Assembly: GCA_015520535.1 (NCBI GenBank)
Contig: WAPZ01000048.1
Location: 1-5,895 of the forward strand
Length of the DNA: 5,895 nt
Source: Candidatus Heimdallarchaeota archaeon
GTDB lineage: Archaea > Asgardarchaeota > Heimdallarchaeia > Hodarchaeales > S146-22
Direction of reading: 5' to 3'
In this document: piece by piece, positions 5,348-5,895 of the stretch
Position numbering within the stretch: the stretch's first letter is position 1
How the letters are laid out: every line of letters begins with the position of its first letter
The notes under the pieces: generated by a model
What the model was told of the DNA's origin: nothing
Databases searched by the model: none
The model's input: the letters and a program-made list of their open reading frames with translations, nothing else
Translations under genes and position numbers: made by a program

Positions 5348-5895
5348 ATGCCATTGCCTATAACATATCTGTACCAATTCATACAATTCAAATCGCTGCC
5401 GTATTTCAAAAGTCACATAAAATCACACGTGCACTTTTTTATAAAGTCCATACGTTTTCAGGAGTTCGTTACAGAACTTATACGCCAAAAAATGACATCG
5501 ACGGCTCGGACCACGAATTTTGTCCCGCATATTGGACAGTGGCGTTTCAAAATTAATGGAGAATTTCGTTATTGGATCAATTATTTGCAAACACAAACTT
5601 TTTTTCCCGAAATTCCGGTAATCATTCCGCTGTATGCAGCAACTCCCCATCCAAAAAATATTATCTTTACACAAAATGCGCTCAAAAAGGTTCGTGGGCG
5701 CTATAATTATAGAATAGATTTTTTTTCAAATGGAGTATGTAGCCTTAAAAAAAGCTTTCAAGGATTAGATTCGACCATCCATCGGCTGCCGACAGCGTTT
5801 GTGGGGATGTTGGAACCATTAGTTGTGAAAAGTCTTTTTCTTAGAAATCATGATTTGAAATTAGGAATTACTCAAGCGTGGCGAATCATTTATAC
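5348..5895 (+). CDS. unrecognised protein, 5' part only (runs off the window)
   Basis: The frame is open from 5336 to the window end, about 186 codons without a stop in AT-rich DNA, so it is very likely coding. The first ATG at 5348 gives MPLPITYLYQFIQF and 182 full codons. A TTG directly before it and a later ATG at 5492 are alternatives, and the Shine-Dalgarno match is weak (AGGT, seven bases before the ATG). The protein is basic and aromatic-rich, with no clear signal peptide. Residues about 65-135 look beta-rich (GQWRFKINGEFRYWI, then PEIPVIIPLY, then GRYNYRIDFFSNGV). That spacing faintly recalls the beta-barrel that precedes the RuvC domain in TnpB-like nucleases, but no RuvC motif is visible before the edge, so I make no family call. 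The structured element at 5191-5287 ends 60 bases upstream. Confidence 0.75.
   Translation, partial: MPLPITYLYQFIQFKSLPYFKSHIKSHVHFFIKSIRFQEFVTELIRQKMTSTARTTNFVPHIGQWRFKINGEFRYWINYLQTQTFFPEIPVIIPLYAATPHPKNIIFTQNALKKVRGRYNYRIDFFSNGVCSLKKSFQGLDSTIHRLPTAFVGMLEPLVVKSLFLRNHDLKLGITQAWRIIY

Noticed and set aside
5423..5674. Minus-strand open frame of 83 codons
   Set aside because: It is antisense to the longer + strand frame that stays open for about 186 codons to the window end and has a better-placed promoter.

Overview
This 5,895-base window is AT-rich (roughly one-third G+C by eye) and looks like prokaryotic chromosome, most likely archaeal. The archaeal reading rests on three points. One gene encodes a coiled-coil PD-(D/E)XK-like protein of the DUF3782 type, which is typical of archaea. 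A large protein is built from winged-helix plus Lrp/RAM-like modules. Several starts have a TATA-like box about 35-45 bases upstream and a weak Shine-Dalgarno sequence, which implies very short leaders. An Asgard-type lineage is plausible, but I cannot prove it from this sequence.

Layout: (1) Bases 1-50 may hold the last codons of an upstream gene on the + strand, followed by an intergenic stretch to about 420. (2) Bases 423-1751 (+) encode a 442-residue coiled-coil protein with three copies of an aromatic-rich repeat. (3) Bases 1775-2605 (-) encode the DUF3782-like protein, convergent with the coiled-coil gene across only 23 bases. (4) Bases 2868-4589 (-) encode a 573-residue putative regulator with two tandem winged-helix/RAM-like modules; it is upstream of the DUF3782-like gene on the same strand, across a 262-base gap. 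(5) Bases 4590-5347 contain no convincing protein gene. They hold a promoter with 11-bp-period direct repeats, a possible 16-codon peptide, a stem-loop, T-rich tracts and a strongly foldable element at 5191-5287 followed by a T-tract. (6) Bases 5348 to the window end (+) hold the 5' part of an unrecognised gene that runs off the edge.

No complete known pathway or operon can be read here. The most notable items are the structured RNA-like element directly upstream of the unknown partial gene, the duplicated regulator with possible operator repeats at its own promoter, the recently amplified coiled-coil repeats, and the DUF3782-like protein whose usual motif lysine is replaced by threonine. All functional statements are inferences from motifs read by eye; no database search was made.
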